Shown here: in pieces, positions 47,366-60,059 of the stretch
How the letters are laid out: each line of letters opens with the position of its first letter
How positions within the stretch are numbered: position 1 is the first letter of the stretch
Assembly: GCA_963920665.1 (NCBI GenBank)
Contig: OY987269.1
Span: forward strand, 23,500,501-23,564,500
DNA length: 64,000 nucleotides
Reading direction: 5' to 3'
Origin: Straminergon stramineum
Taxonomy: Eukaryota > Streptophyta > Bryopsida > Hypnales > Calliergonaceae
The notes under the pieces: model-generated
What the model was told of the DNA's origin: nothing
Database searches by the model: none
What the model saw: only the letters and a program-made list of their open reading frames with translations
Translations under genes and position numbers: made by a program

Positions 47366-48808
47366 GCACTGGAATTGAACAGGTTCCTGGGTCCTGTATA
47401 CCCAAGTGAGCTTTTCGGTTGATTTAATGCAGCAATTTTATGGTGTAGAGCAGTAGAAGAGGGAGCTCCTCTTTTTATTGATGGACTTTCTTTAGGGTTT
47501 GTATACCTACCCGTTGGCAGCCTTTGGTACTTTAACCTTGGTACCAGATTTTGATCTGTTCCCTGAATCCAGCATTGTGTTTTCCCTCCCTCTTCACGTG
47601 TACTGAATTATGACCTTTCAGAAAACATGGGGGATTGGACGTCTTTGTCGTATTTCAAAGCAGGTAATACAAGCTCAGAAATTGTCGAGTTGCGTTGCCA
47701 AGTTTTCAATCTTCAGATCTGTTCAATCTGAACCCTAAACACAATACCTCGCCTCTTTTTTTTCAATAGTGACCTGCCTGAATAAGGTGAAACATGTCCT
47801 GCCCGCCACTTCTGTTGGTTGGCTTCATATCTTTTGATTCCTGTGTCACGAAACTGCTTTACTTTTAACTACTATGTCGGGTAACCTTAATATTCCATTG
47901 GAATGTAATTGTCATGTATGCGAGAATTATTCTTCAACAGCATGCATGACATTCATATGCTCTACGACTTCTTGCATCATATTGTTCGTTTGACTACTTA
48001 TAAAAAAGAACGATATGCAACAACGTATATTTCTGTTTCCCACTGAGCCATTGGTTTTGGGGACTTCCTTTAAAATTATTGAACTCAAGTGATCAGGGAA
48101 GAATACTGCCAAGATGATCGAAGCTTAATTGTCAAGAGAATTGGACCTCGATTCTTCATTGAACTAGGAGATGGATCCAATGCATTATGAGCTCTTTTCA
48201 AGCGTATCGTTAGTTGCCATTAAAATGTGCAGAAGACACAAGGGTTCCACAAGTGTCATAAATGGTTTAGTGGGCAAGATCTTCCCTTGTTAAGAGTTGG
48301 CTTCCATGTTGTAAAAATTGGCCATGTAAGTGTGTTATATTTGCAAGAGGAGAATCAAAATTGGTAGTTGGTAAAATTTTAAGAAGAGGTTTTTAAAAAG
48401 TGGGGAGGTAAATGAGTGCCATATTTGTCCACTTGCAAATTATAATTTTTGAACTTCTACAATAGTAGTTATGAAGTTTAGAACTTTGTAATCATAGGGT
48501 GCTACTCACTTTCTTTTGTCTTTCTTTTGTAGTAGCACTATTTGTCAAGAGGTGGCCTATCTTTAAGTCAAACCAAAAAATCCAAGTAAACAAAAGAGGC
48601 ATTTAAAAAAGTGTTGAATGAAGTATAGCCTTGAAATGCCTTTTGTACGAAGTCTTCACTTTAAATCCTAATTCATGTGCACTTAATACTTGTTTTCATT
48701 TAAGTCAAATTTTGACTATTATTATTTATTTTCTTGTCTAACAATTACTTGAATTTTGTACCATATTATTGTTGTATGACTTACCATCTCTACAATACTT
48801 ATTTATAG
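47366..48808. other. SYS1 3' flank, then AT-rich sequence
   Basis: The first several hundred bases probably include SYS1 3' UTR. Beyond about 48200 the sequence becomes AT-rich with no supported gene or clear element. Confidence 0.4.
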
Positions 48809-49260
48809 TTCAACCCCTAAGGTTCCTTGATCGTATTTCTCCCCAAAACATTCAAAATGGGCCGTTTTTATGGCTATGGTCCCATAAGAATTACAAATGA
48901 AATTTTGTTGCATCATATTCTAAGATCTAGTAGTAGACTACTTCATTTTCTTGTAATAAAAACATTGGAGGTTTTGATTGTCAAAATTGCAAGATTTTAG
49001 TGTTTAAAGTTGAAAAAAATGTTTTTGGGGGGCATCTAAATTTTGGGCAACTCTAGTTTGGGGAGGCTTTTGTATAAGTTAATTTTTATTTATTGCTTGA
49101 AATTTTTTTATTTTCTTTCTATAAAAGAGTTGACCATATGCTGCAAATATTAATAATATTTCAAATTGGGGAACAAGTACCAAAAAATTTCAATAGGGAA
49201 CTAGCTTCGAGAAAAATCTTGTTCAAAGTTGTTTTTTCAAAAATTTATGGCTTGAACCCT
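48809..49260. mobile_element. TTAA-family element, truncated or diverged copy
   Basis: The left end TTCAACCCCTAAGGTTCCTTG resembles TTAA followed by CCCCTAAAGTCC. The interior shares 'ttgtaataaaaacattggag'-like and 'tgcaagattttagtgtttaaagttgaaaa' style wording with the K1 and K2 copies. No right end is seen before the sequence passes into MITE-like DNA at about 49260. Confidence 0.4.
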
Positions 49261-49261
49261 C

Positions 49262-49510
49262 TAATGGGCTGTGAGTTCCGGACAGTAGAGAATGGTAGGG
49301 AATAATGGCTGGAAAAAATAATAATAATAATTTTTTCCCTGGCCATCAAATTGTAGAGCCTCATTCACACGAGATAGTTCAATTCAAGAATTGAAAAAAT
49401 ATTAAAAAAATAATTAAAATATTAATCTTAAAATAAATTCAAAATTACAAAATTGTGAGATCTGATATGGCATTAGTGCGACCACGTCAGATTGCTATTA
49501 TTATTTTAAT
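49262..49510. repeat. diverged relative of the 9218-9527 MITE
   Basis: In reverse orientation to 9218-9527 it carries CTCTAATGGGCTGTGAGTTCC near 49258-49278 and CGACCACGTCAG near 49480-49491, both features of that MITE, plus a TAA microsatellite near 49318. Boundaries unresolved. Confidence 0.4.
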
Positions 49511-50280
49511 ACTATTTTTAATACTATTTTTACTATTTTTTTAATTAAAAAATATTCTTTTTTCAATATTTTTCAATATTGTTTATTGTGGCACTATTCG
49601 TCAAAGGGGCTGCGTGTTCCTTTGAGGGGAACTACTCAAAGGGAAGCAACCCCTTTGAGGGCTAAAATTTTTTCTAATGTTTGGGTTTCCCACCATCTTG
49701 TAGCCATCTTTGTAATGACACATCTATTTTGTTTTGAGAGCCAAATTAGTCTTTAGATGAGTAATGATGGAATAATCTACGTATTGGGGATGAGAGCAAG
49801 CCAACTTTTGGCTTCTAAAATTCATAACAATTTTAATTTAAGGAAAAAAATTATGAAAATTTGACAACGCCCATCATTTCTATCTCTCTACATGGCAAAA
49901 AAAAATTAACAATGCCTTCTACTATTCCAAATCATGCACAAAATGCTTAAGTGTCTGGTAATGGGTGATTCTACTATAATCCTAGAATAAGGGGGGAAAA
50001 TCACCCAAAACATCAAGCTTTGGCAAGTTTGATCAATCTATGGCCAAGCTGAAGTAAAAGCCAATTGTGAATATTAGACCTAGCATAGGAAGAGGTTGGG
50101 TCAAGAATAATTATACCGCACTCATCTTGTATTATTGACACCGGGTCAAGTTCCTCTTGACTTTAAATGCCCCCTTTCTGTATGAAATATAATTTTAGAA
50201 AATTCGATAATAAAATCAAGGATATGAAATTTTTTGACAATTATATCACATAGCTTGGAACCCCCCTATAGCAAGAAGGT

Positions 50281-51660
50281 CCGATAATGTGGCGCATTTG
50301 GTGTAAATGAGGACACCCGTTTACACCGGTGTACACACTGTGTATCTTTTCCTTTATTAATTTGTATCAATTTCTGATAATCTGTGCGTTTTTGAGCCTA
50401 TCTTGACTAATGTCCCCCCTCTTTCCAATGGGACCAGTCTCGCCTTCAAATTCCTTGTCAATCAAAAGTTATGGTCCTTTTTAGGCCGCAGTTTTCATTG
50501 TTGGCAACTAGGTTAGCCAAATTTTTGACGATGCTTATCTTTTGCGTTTTAGGGCGGAATGGGTTGATTTTTGGGCCCCTCCCAACCAATTTTTTGCCTT
50601 CCTTTCAATGGTCTACGTCTTGTCATCTAGTTCGTCCCAAGTCAAAAGTTGGTCTTGGGGTGCCCTTCTTCTTTTCAAAATGAATGTTTTCCTAATTGGG
50701 GGCCTTGTTCCTTGGTTCTCTTCACATTACCCTAAACCCACATGGATTCTTAGGGTTCTAGGGTCCTCTCGGAGCCCCGTGTAGGGTGAAAGTTAAGGGG
50801 TAACCCCAATTACTAGCTAGGACTTTTTGGATAATATATATCCGAAAAATAAATGAAATGATAATGACAAGAATAATAATAATACTAATGAACCACGGTG
50901 GGGTTTAGGGCACCCACCCTTTTTCCAATATAGGCTTGGAATTTAGATCTGAATTTCACACCCCATTTTACACTTGGGTTGAATATTTGAAATTCCACTA
51001 CTCCATTTTGGGTTTAGGGTTTAGGGTTTGAATTTACATACTCTATTTCATACTTGGACTTTATAGCTCTATTTTGGTCCTTGGATTTTATGGCTTCATC
51101 TTACACTTGCATTTTGTACCTATAGTAAGAGGGTTCAATAATGTGGCACATTCGGTGTAAATCAAAACACCTGTTAATAAAGGGGGTTACATTGTGTAGC
51201 TTTTCCTTTATTAATCTGTATCAACTTTCAATAATTTGTGCATTTTGGAGCTCATCTTGAATAATTTTTTTCCCTCTTTCCAACATGATTAGTCTCAAGG
51301 TCTAATTCTTCTCCAATCAAAAGTTATGGCCTTTTTAAGGTCGTAGTTTTCACTACTGGTAGCTAGTTTGGTGGCCAATATCTTAGGCCATTTCCGCCCA
51401 ATTGAACCAATTTCCATGCACATCTTGACCAATATCTCCTCATCTTTCCAACGGTACTAGCCTCAAGGTCTAATTCCTTATCCATCAAAAGTTAGAGCGG
51501 GTTGAAGGTTGTTGTTTTCATGGGTTATAGAAACTTCGGCAACCGATATCACAAGCCATTCTTAACCGATTTGACCAATTTTGGTGCGCTTCTTCATTGA
51601 TTTTTTATCTTCTTTCCAACGGTGTAAAGCACGCCTTGTAATTTTTTGACCATCAAAAGT
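50281..51660. repeat. dispersed direct repeats of about 205 bp
   Basis: The segments 50281-50480 and 51131-51335 are related: 'aatgtggcgcatttggtgta' versus 'aatgtggcacattcggtgta', followed by 'cttttcctttattaat', 'ctttccaa' and 'atcaaaagttatgg'. Shorter partial units follow at about 51415-51495 and 51580-51665. It is an old, unequal tandem structure without coding capacity. A telomere-like run is embedded at 51010-51029. Confidence 0.75.
51010..51029. repeat. interstitial telomere-type repeat
   Basis: Nearly three units of TTTAGGG (plant type) are read directly in gene-free DNA. It is too short to mark a chromosome end. Confidence 0.9.
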
Positions 51661-51770
51661 TATTGCGGTTTTAGGGGTTTGGGGTTTCACAACAGCTAAC
51701 AAATCTTCAAGGGTTGAGAGCCCCATTTTTTTTGGTTATAGCAAAAGATAAAAGAAACGTGGAACACCAA

Positions 51771-52078
51771 GGAGTTACACTAGTGTTGCTTAGGCTTGAG
51801 GTACACCATTACACTTTCCTTCGCACCCGAGGAGTTACATCAATGTAGTCCGACCTCGAGGTGCACCAGTCGACTTCCCTTTCCAAGGAATTACACCAAT
51901 GTAGTCTACCTCCACATACACCATCACACTTCTTAGTTCCAAGGAGTTACACCAATATAGCCTAGCCTCTACGTACACCATCACACTTTTTAGTCTTTAG
52001 GAGTTATATCAGTGTAGTCCGACCTCTATATACACCATTACACTTCTCAGTCCCCAAGAGTTACACCTATGTAGCCCA
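51771..52078. repeat. tandem repeat, 56-60 bp period, six copies
   Basis: Units begin at about 51771, 51831, 51887, 51943, 52000 and 52057 with GGAGTTACACCAATGTAG-like sequence, followed by 'cct(c/a)', 'tacaccat' and 'cacttc'. Units differ by several changes each. Non-coding. Confidence 0.9.
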
Positions 52079-53984
52079 GGTGTGAGCCCTCAAGTTGGCA
52101 CTTGGAACTCAGGGTTTTCTTTTTTTTCTTTTTGGTAGTATTTTAGTGTAATTATATGCAAAAATGCATAAAAAGAGTGTTCGAGTGGTATTTGGTAGAA
52201 GTCCCTACCAATACAGTGAGGGGTCATCCTAGAAGTGTAGAGTATATAAAATACTCAAATTTCTTACTTTTAATGTCTAGTTGAGAGTCTAAGAGGTCGA
52301 TTAAGTATTTCCGAGAGAATTAAGGGTTTGAGTGTTAGCCAATCCTAGTAGTTGTCCATGTTAAACTAAGTCTTATAATTGCATGTGACAAGCTGGCTAA
52401 GTCCATTTTAGGTCTAGAGAGTCTAGTATAGGTCACCATCCAATTTGTAAAGAATTTAGATTGGTAAGTTTTTATTTGCAAGTAACTTATAGAAGAATTA
52501 TCCAATCTGCAAATAAAGTGATGGGAGAGAGACCGGAGTATGAAGAAAGGTGCTTTTACTCTAAAAGCACGCCAAGAGCCAACATTGGAGCCGGTTGTTC
52601 CAAGATTCCTTGATACAAGAATAATTTCTCCTTAGGGCGGAAATTAAAAGGGAATTGCTAATTTTAGCTTCCCTATGAATAGTGAAAAGTAAAATGTAAT
52701 GTTGCACTTTGGTGTTAGGAGTTTCCTAGAAGCTACCCAAAAAGTTTCGGAATTTCCTGAAACTATTACAATGACTCTATGGGAAGTCAACTACCTTTAA
52801 ACATGGTTGTAAATTCCTAAGAATTAACCATGTTGTGGTAAAATCCCACTAAAAATTAGGATAGTGTGTTGTGTGCTAATAAAGCATTCCACAAATTTTG
52901 AAGACATTCTGACATTCCTAAGTACCAGAATCGGCAATGACATTGGACTTTTGAAGAATTTACGACTTTACGGCGGGTTGACCGGCGTACCAGAAGATGG
53001 CGGTGTCCAAATGACATGAATAAGGGGTCTTTTCTTACTCCCACGAACCTTCTAAGTAACTCTAGATAGATGGTTTCCTCAAAAGAAACAAATTCCAAAA
53101 GTTAGGGTTTTCACCTTTCTTTGGAGTTACCGTAAGTTGATTTTACACTTACGAAGGGCTAGGAAGAAGGGGGTAGGGGGTCCCCTAGCTTAATTTGGGT
53201 CTTCTAAACACAATGGCGCAATTTTTTTTCAATTTGGAGTTGTTCCCTAGAAGATAGGAGGGGTCCAGCAGTAGGTTTGACATTTTTAAAGTAATTAGTG
53301 GTAATTCAAAGTTAATTTCGTAAATATCTTTTGGAAAATTGAAGATTGGATTTGGGTAAGATCTCTTTTCTTGCGTAACAATCCATCTTTTGTTTAAAGA
53401 AAGACAATTTAGAAATACTTTGGGTTAATTAGCAAAATATCTAGGTTAATTAGGGTTATTTTCAAAATATCTAGGTTAATTAGGGTTATTTTCAAAATAT
53501 CTTTGGAAAAAGATCTTGAATTTGATTTAGCCAAGATTTATTAGCTAAATGGAGAGGGTTCTAGAGAATTCTTCCATTAAACAAAGATTATTTTGGAAGT
53601 ACGTTAGGGTAGTTTAGGAAATATCTCGGGATCAAAAGTAAATGTTTTTCCACCGACAACTTACCGGGGAGGGGCCTGGGACAAGTATAAAAGGCCCTTC
53701 CTTTCAGGTTGTTGGTACCTTCATTCTTATATCTAACCTTTGCTTTTGTGCTATCGGCGTGGTTGGAGCACTGATCCAAATCGAGATCCCACTTGATTTT
53801 CATTCTAATTCTTGATTTGCACACTTTGAAGGACGAGAGGGTCCCTTCAAAGTGATTTCTATTTGATTTCTCAAGGCTAAGCCTCCATTTTCTTTGAATT
53901 GTGAGAGTTTTGGAAGGGATAGACCTCCAAACTCTAATTTCGTTTAAGTTTTCTTGAATACTAACAAATTGTGCTCATTACAAC
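52079..53984 (+). mobile_element. possible LTR with promoter and primer-binding site
   Basis: A good promoter-like TATAAAAGG at 53686-53694 lies about 300 bp before 'ttacaaca' at 53977-53984. A segment containing TTGGTATTAATATA follows, reminiscent of the initiator-tRNA primer site TGGTATCAGAGC of plant retrotransposons. That order (U3, TATA, R-U5, ...CA, PBS) suggests a 5' LTR. The left boundary is a guess, no second LTR or coding domain was found, and the primer site is imperfect. Confidence 0.3.
53441..53500. repeat. 30-bp tandem duplication
   Basis: Two adjacent identical 30-bp units beginning CTAGGTTAATTAGGGTTATT. Non-coding. Confidence 0.95.
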
Positions 53985-56919
53985 AGAATTTGGTATTAAT
54001 ATACTTAAGGCGGTGAAGCTTGATTTTGCCAAAAGTTTATTAAACCAACCCCTGCCCAAAATTCATTGTATAACGAAGATTGGAACTTTAATTGCTAAAG
54101 TTCGGTTTAAACGCTGTCATGTGTACCTCCTTTAGTGATTAAACTTGGATACTTTGGAATTTTAAAAGAATTAATTTTTAATGTTCGGTTTAAACATTGT
54201 CATGTGTACCTCCTTTAAAGATTGACTTTCAAAATACTAAAATTTGACCATTGACACCGTGTATACTTGGGGTTGCCCCTGCACGACGAAGCTTTGACTT
54301 GGAAAGATTTGAAATTGACACTTGGGAAAATTTCCTTATTTGCATGCTTGGAAAAATGCTCTGCAGGTGTACTAATTAAGAACATTTGATTTAGTGAGAA
54401 AGATTAGAGAAAAGTAGTCAAAATTGCTTAGTTTGAATTCTTGATAAAATCCTTAGTAGTAGTTAGAGAAAACCAAAATTTAGACTAGTTACCTTTTAGT
54501 TAGAGTCATTAAAATTATCCTAGAAAGAGAGTTTAATTAGCTTAGAATACTTAGTTGTTTAGTTTTAACCTTTTCCCAAAAATGCCAAAAAATTAGAATG
54601 TTAGTTTAGAATTTAAGAAGTTCCCCAAATCCCCAAAAAATTGATTAGTTTTAGAGTTAATTAAGTCTGAAAATTAAATTAGTCAAAATTCCGTTTATTA
54701 GAGTGACCATAAAGGAAAGAGAATCAAAACTGTGATTCAATAACTAATACGAAAGACCAGAACCAAGGGTCTTAACTGGCTAACCAGTTGATTTAACTCA
54801 TAACCTAATTAGCCTGCAGTTCTAGCAAGTTTAGAATCGGGAGAAGACAGGGAGCCCCGATCCAGTAGAGTGAGAGCAGGACAGTCGGGTAGGGGTGTAC
54901 CAACCGCGCCGCGCCATGTGTTGGCGTGACAAGGATTGACGACGGGGTCGCGAGGGGGACGACCAACGGAGCTGTGCCACGTGTCTCAACAGCCGGGGAG
55001 AACTCAACAGGGAGCTCAAATCGATCGGGATGCAAGGAACTCAGCTCGACCAGAGTCCAGGGAGCTCAATTAAAACAGAATTGCAGCAAAGATTGACAGA
55101 ACAACCATTGATCTAGAAGGTGAGATTTTAACATACTCCAAGAATTATTACAACTTAGTTAAAGGTCTAAACAAGGTACCTTCAAATTGCCACACTCACA
55201 CAATTCTTGAGAAACAAAGAACAATGAATCGACATAACAAATGAGAGAGTTGAAGAGTTGAAGAAGGTTAGGGATGAAAGAAAGAAGAAGAATAAAAGGA
55301 ATCTAAACAATTAATTCGGTAAGAATCCTTTTGATTTTATTTTGAAATTTTATTCTCATTACTATTCATTGAATTGTTGGTTAGTCATTAATTAGGATTC
55401 TTTTAGGAATTAGAAGGCTAGGCTTTGGTTAGGTTTTGTTTTATTAGGCTTAATAAGACAAATAGATAAAGACAAAACGCCAACTAATATCTTTTGGATG
55501 ATTAGGAAATTACAAGATAATTAGGATTTATTAGATTTGATTTGATTTAGTGGATTTAAAAGGTTTTGAAGTATTAAAATAATCTCTAATTAATTAGGAA
55601 TTGTTTTAAATACAACCAAAATTAATTAAATCCCATAACCATTAGTAGGAAAAGAAAAATTGAAATTCAAAACAACATTGAACGAGATTTAATTTCAAAT
55701 GGCGTGATGAATTAGTGAAATGGAGGATGGAGCGGGATACTACGAAACCATTCACCTTGTGATCCTCGAGGACGGTACGATCGATCACTTCATGGGAAAG
55801 GTACGTTAAAATTCTTTATATTTCATTTCTTTTAATTTGATTAAAATTTCACTTGATAAAATAAACCATTGGAAACTTTAGGAAAATTAGAAAAGGAAAT
55901 TAACATTTAAAATTAAAATTGTTCGTTTAGACTAAGAAATAATTAATGAATGAAATTTAACTCGTTAGACTTTTAAAAACAAATTTCATTCATTAATAAT
56001 TTTTTAAGACTTTAGTTTTTAGTGTCTTACCTTGTTGGGAAGGTAATTTCTGAATTTTCATAAAACCCTAAAAACCATAATTTTAGAATAGAAGATTTAG
56101 TTTACAATAGATTAGAAGATAATTAAAAAGAATTTCTAAAGAATCTTTAAGGAATCATTTAAATTAGGAATCAATTAGGGAATCTTCTAAAGATTCCAAA
56201 ACCTCTTTTCATTTAGAAAATACTTTAATTTTAAGTGAGGAAAGGTTGGATGAAGTTTGATCTTAATTTGGATGAAATTCTTTAATTAGTAGTCAAATTA
56301 GGTTTAGTCTTAGAATTAGGAAACTAACATAATTAAAAACTTAATCCTAAAATTTAGATTTATTTCAATTAGTTTTACTATTTTTAATTTGTGGATGAAG
56401 GTTGTGATGTAGTTTAGGGATCAATACTTCATCCATTCATTTCTTTTATTAGGAAAGTCAGAATTTAACTTGCTTTACCATTTTGGAAAGGGCAAATTAC
56501 ATTCTATAAAGTAGGTTAGATTGATGGTAGTTTGGATTTATCTTTTGATTAGTTATTTGATTTAGTTAACCATAGTTTAAAAAATTAGGATTTAAATGAT
56601 TTAAGTTCAATTTGGATATTTAAAAACAAAGTGTCCATTGCTTGGAAGGCGCGAATTGAACTTAGATTAAGAACACCCTAAAGAAATTGATTTAACCAAC
56701 CGTTAGAACCCGTGTGCACGTTTTAACTCGAAGGGTGGAGTTTAAAACACTCACAATCCACTTCTTTGCCACCCTGGACCTGAATGGCCGATTGACGCCC
56801 TCCGAAGTTCCTCCACGACCAAATGGAGGACGGGATTCCTGCTATCAAATGGGCGAATGCATAGGTAGTTATAATGCTATACTATCTCATTCCAAATGTA
56901 CAATGAAATCACATAGAAA
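53985..56919. other. gene-free, probable non-coding retroelement-derived DNA
   Basis: AT-rich with one GC-rich island at about 54840-55060 carrying several 'gggagctcaa'/'gagctcaa' phrases and CACGTG. No retrotransposon protein domain is recognisable. ORFs at 54805-55035 and 56714-56923 have no motifs. Confidence 0.4.
54100..54222. repeat. direct repeat pair of about 39 bp
   Basis: GTTCGGTTTAAAC is followed by TGTCATGTGTACCTCCTTTA after two variable bases. The pair occurs at about 54100 and 54183, 83 bp apart. It lies in presumed retroelement-derived non-coding sequence. Confidence 0.85.
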
Positions 56920-57020
56920 CTAGTGCTCACCAAGAAGTACAAACTGTAGAACACATCGGCAATACACACGAGGACTAATCGAAGTGTGAATAGACAGAAG
57001 ACTCATGCTTACATGTTTTT

Positions 57021-57253
57021 GAAAGGATCCGCAAGGTAGTGTGAAGGTATCATGTATCGCTACTTTTCGTTCTTGAACGATAGCCACGTTCTGCACTTCA
57101 ACTCTAGGGGCCATGCTCTAATGGACTTCATCTTCAATTACAGAGAGAGGAAATGATAGAGGATGTGTTTGTACAGTGGGTGCATACGGTGATGCGGAGA
57201 CAATTGGCAAATTTAGTGGCCCTGTGATTCCAGATTTACGAAATGATACTCTA
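57021..57253 (-). other. possible exon-like open segment
   Basis: On the minus strand, an acceptor-like 'cacatag' at about 57254 precedes a readable stretch (VSFRKSGITGPLNLP... to VIEDEVH), one TAG near 57117, then MAPRVEVQNVAIVQERKVAI to a donor-like CAT|GTAAGC near 57021. The balanced amino acids suggest former or real coding sequence. No family is recognised. It lies on the same strand as the open segment at 63658-63984, across the 6.2 kb composite element. Confidence 0.25.
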
Positions 57254-57719
57254 TGTGAGTGCTATATTTTACTAGCTCAGAAATTGAGTTTGAATATATA
57301 CAATTAAAATTTAAACTCCAACACTCCATAGTTCATTGGTAAACATGTCTCTCCACTGCAAAAATCTTGAACCTACACTATATCTACATGTAACACCCTA
57401 TGATACAAATCAACTCGAGTCGAGCTAAAACAAATGACATCGAGTGATTATTGAGCAGAACCTATTGGTGCAGGGTTGACACGGCGTCCAAACTTAGCCG
57501 CCAGTGTCCGGACTCCGGACGTCCGTGGACTCGACCCCCTTAGGCGTCTTGTGACATTCGCAAAATCGAGTTTTTACCCTAGGGTAATTTTTATTTATCT
57601 TGTCTGCCCGTCCATGACCCCGTTCGCAATTTTTGGAGCCCATCCGCCTACCCATCCGCCACCCCGTCCGTGATTTCTAGAGCCCATTCGCCCACTCTGT
57701 CCGCCAAACGGACGAGTGG

Positions 57720-58170
57720 ACGCTCACGATGTAGTCGTAGCAACTTTCACTTGCAATTTTTGAATTCGTTTTTCGGAATTTTGGGGCGTGTAATATACCG
57801 TTGGAAAGGTCTTGGAAAAACCTTTCCAAAGGTATATCACACGCCCCAAAACACCAAAATCTCCAATCGTAAATGCCAAAAAGAGTTTGTTGCTTCAAAA
57901 AGTGAGCGTCCGCCTTGGTGCGTGCCCGTCTGCCCTCTCGTCCCCCCCCTGTCCGTGGATGGGTGGATGGGGGATCAGCTGGGCGAACGCTCACTATGTA
58001 AACGCAACAACTTTCACTTACAATTTTTGAATTAATTTTTTCGAATTTTGGGGTGCGTAATATACCGTTCGAAAGGTCTTCAAAAAACCTTTCCAATGGT
58101 ATATCACACGTCCCCAAACACCAAAATCTCCAATCGGAAATGCCAAAAGAAGTTTGTTGCTTCAAAAAGT
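57720..58170 (+). repeat. hairpin subrepeats, left pair
   Basis: Two tandem units contain hairpins at 57779-57851 and 58046-58118. Stem sequence is TTTTGGGGCGTGTAATATAC followed by CGTTGGAAAGGT, mirrored after an 8-9 base loop. Each unit starts with 'gcaactttcacttgcaattt' and ends with 'tttgttgcttcaaaaagtga', then a CGTCCGCC-rich linker. Their orientation is opposite to the five right-hand copies. Confidence 0.9.
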
Positions 58171-59312
58171 GAGTGTCTGCCTTAGTCTTTGCTTGTCCGC
58201 CTAGCTGTCTGCCCTCTTGTCTGCCTTGCCGTCCGCCCTCCCGTCTGCCATGAGCTTTTCCCGTCCGCTTAGTCTGTCTGCCATTGCCAATCGCCCTGAC
58301 CTTCTCAGCCGACGTAACACCGTCTGCCTCCTTGTCTAACCTACTTGACCTTTGTTCGCCGGCAATTCTATTACATTTAATTCTGAAAAGTGTAGAACTG
58401 TAGCTTCATTTCCAAAAAGAACTCTTTAATGCGACAAGTATTCAATGCAATATTAATGTAAGAAAGGATAATTCCAGGTTTTCCTCCTCACATTTAAACA
58501 TGCTTTCCAAATCCTATACCCTAAACCCTAAACCCTACAAAAAAAATTTCAATTGTAGAACCCTCAATTGCACATATTAACTTATAACATTGCATGAGTT
58601 TTCAAAAGTAGTGGTGCGATGTGTGAAATATGTTTTATTTTTTAATTCTCTGAAGTTTAGAATGCAATCATGACAATGTGATGCATATGTAGATCTTACT
58701 ATCTTTGTCATTTAGGTTTCAATTGTTCTTAAGATTTATTTTATTATGGGCTACTACACAAATGTGGATCATTGGATTGTAACCTAGAATATTTCTTTAA
58801 TTTTTGTTGTAGAATGCATTGATAGTGCAAAACACCAACGTAAATATCCTAAAAGAATTTATATTATTTCATTATTCTATTACAACATTTATGGGACGAT
58901 GCTCAAAATGATTTAAGCACTTTAATGTAATTTTATGTGATATGATGTAGACTACATTAAAGTAAGCATTTATACAATAAAAATGAAATATAGGTTCTTA
59001 TCATACATGCTTATACTTATGTATATGTGTGTGCACCCTAAATTGTAAACCATCAATAAATTTAACACAACCCTAAAATATTAGAGCTTAGGTAGTGTAA
59101 AATGTGATTGACCTTCAAATATGATGAGCTTTCAAATACAACAATTGCGATAAGTAGGTTATACTCCAATGATTACAAGTCTGTTTCATCTCAAGACTTT
59201 TTCGCAAATGATTTTATGAGAAGGTTCATAATATCATATCTTGTAGATTATAAATTTACAATATTGATTTACTTGCTTATGTAGTTGTGTAGGCCTAGGA
59301 TTTTTTTAAATC
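58171..59312. other. interior of composite element, left
   Basis: A CCGTCTGCC-rich low-complexity tract to about 58340, then AT-rich unique sequence. A plant telomere-type run (about 2.5 CCCTAAA units) lies at 58518-58536. No gene is supported. Confidence 0.5.
58518..58536. repeat. interstitial telomere-type repeat
   Basis: ACCCTAAACCCTAAACCCT is read directly, complementary to the TTTAGGG motif at 51010-51029. It is too short to indicate a chromosome end. Confidence 0.9.
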
Positions 59313-59750
59313 TTGAACCCCTGAAGTCCTAAGCCTTTTTTTTCTATCAAATATCATTCAAAATTGCCATTTCTATTGTGAAGAGCAAAAAACTTTATAA
59401 ATTAACTTTATATCTAACCATAGGAATTTGTACTAGATTAGTATAAAAATGTGTAGGAGTAATGTTATCATCTTGATAACATTAAGTGCATACATTGCAT
59501 GATATTTGCATTTAAAGTAATAAAAAAAATCTTTTCTTTTGTCTTGCTATACTTGATTCTTGGGCTTTTCATTTTCTTCACTTTAAATTTTGGCACTAAT
59601 GATTTTAATTTTATAATATTTTCTATTGAAGAATCTAGCTAATAAGCGAAGAACCTTGAATAAAAATTCAAAAATAAATCATCTAATTGAGATAATATTT
59701 CACAAGAGTCCCCTATAAGAGTGTAGGGCCTTTGAGACTTTAGGAATTAA
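59313..59750. mobile_element. TTAA-family element, short copy K4
   Basis: The left end reads TTGAACCCCTGAAGTCCTAAG and the right end GAGACTTTAGGAATTAA, inverted copies with TTAA at 59747-59750. The interior 'aaccataggaatttgtactagattagtat' is a shortened version of the K1 and K2 interior. It is nested in the middle of the composite element. Confidence 0.55.
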
Positions 59751-60059
59751 TTACTTTCCTTCAAAGGCATAGAAATCAATTAGAAATTGAAACCAATTAA
59801 ATTGTTACAATCTTGACTTTGAATATCTTTTGCTATTAGCCAAAAAGTATTGTTGATATGGCAAACTTGTAAAAACCACCAATGTAAAACTACATTCCTT
59901 TTAATTACACATCCATTTGAATTCTTTGTTTACTAATCAAATGATTTTCCAAAGAAGAGGCTATTTGGTGATACTTTTCATAGTTATATTGATTTAGTGC
60001 CTCACTATATAACATATTAAAGAGATAATTTCTATAGCTTTCTTGATTCACCATGCATT

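Noticed and set aside
51010..51029. Telomere or chromosome end
   Set aside because: Only about three TTTAGGG units, embedded in ordinary repeat DNA.
57677..58165. 162-codon minus-strand ORF
   Set aside because: It reads across two hairpin subrepeats, and its protein repeats itself because the DNA does. It is a repeat artefact.
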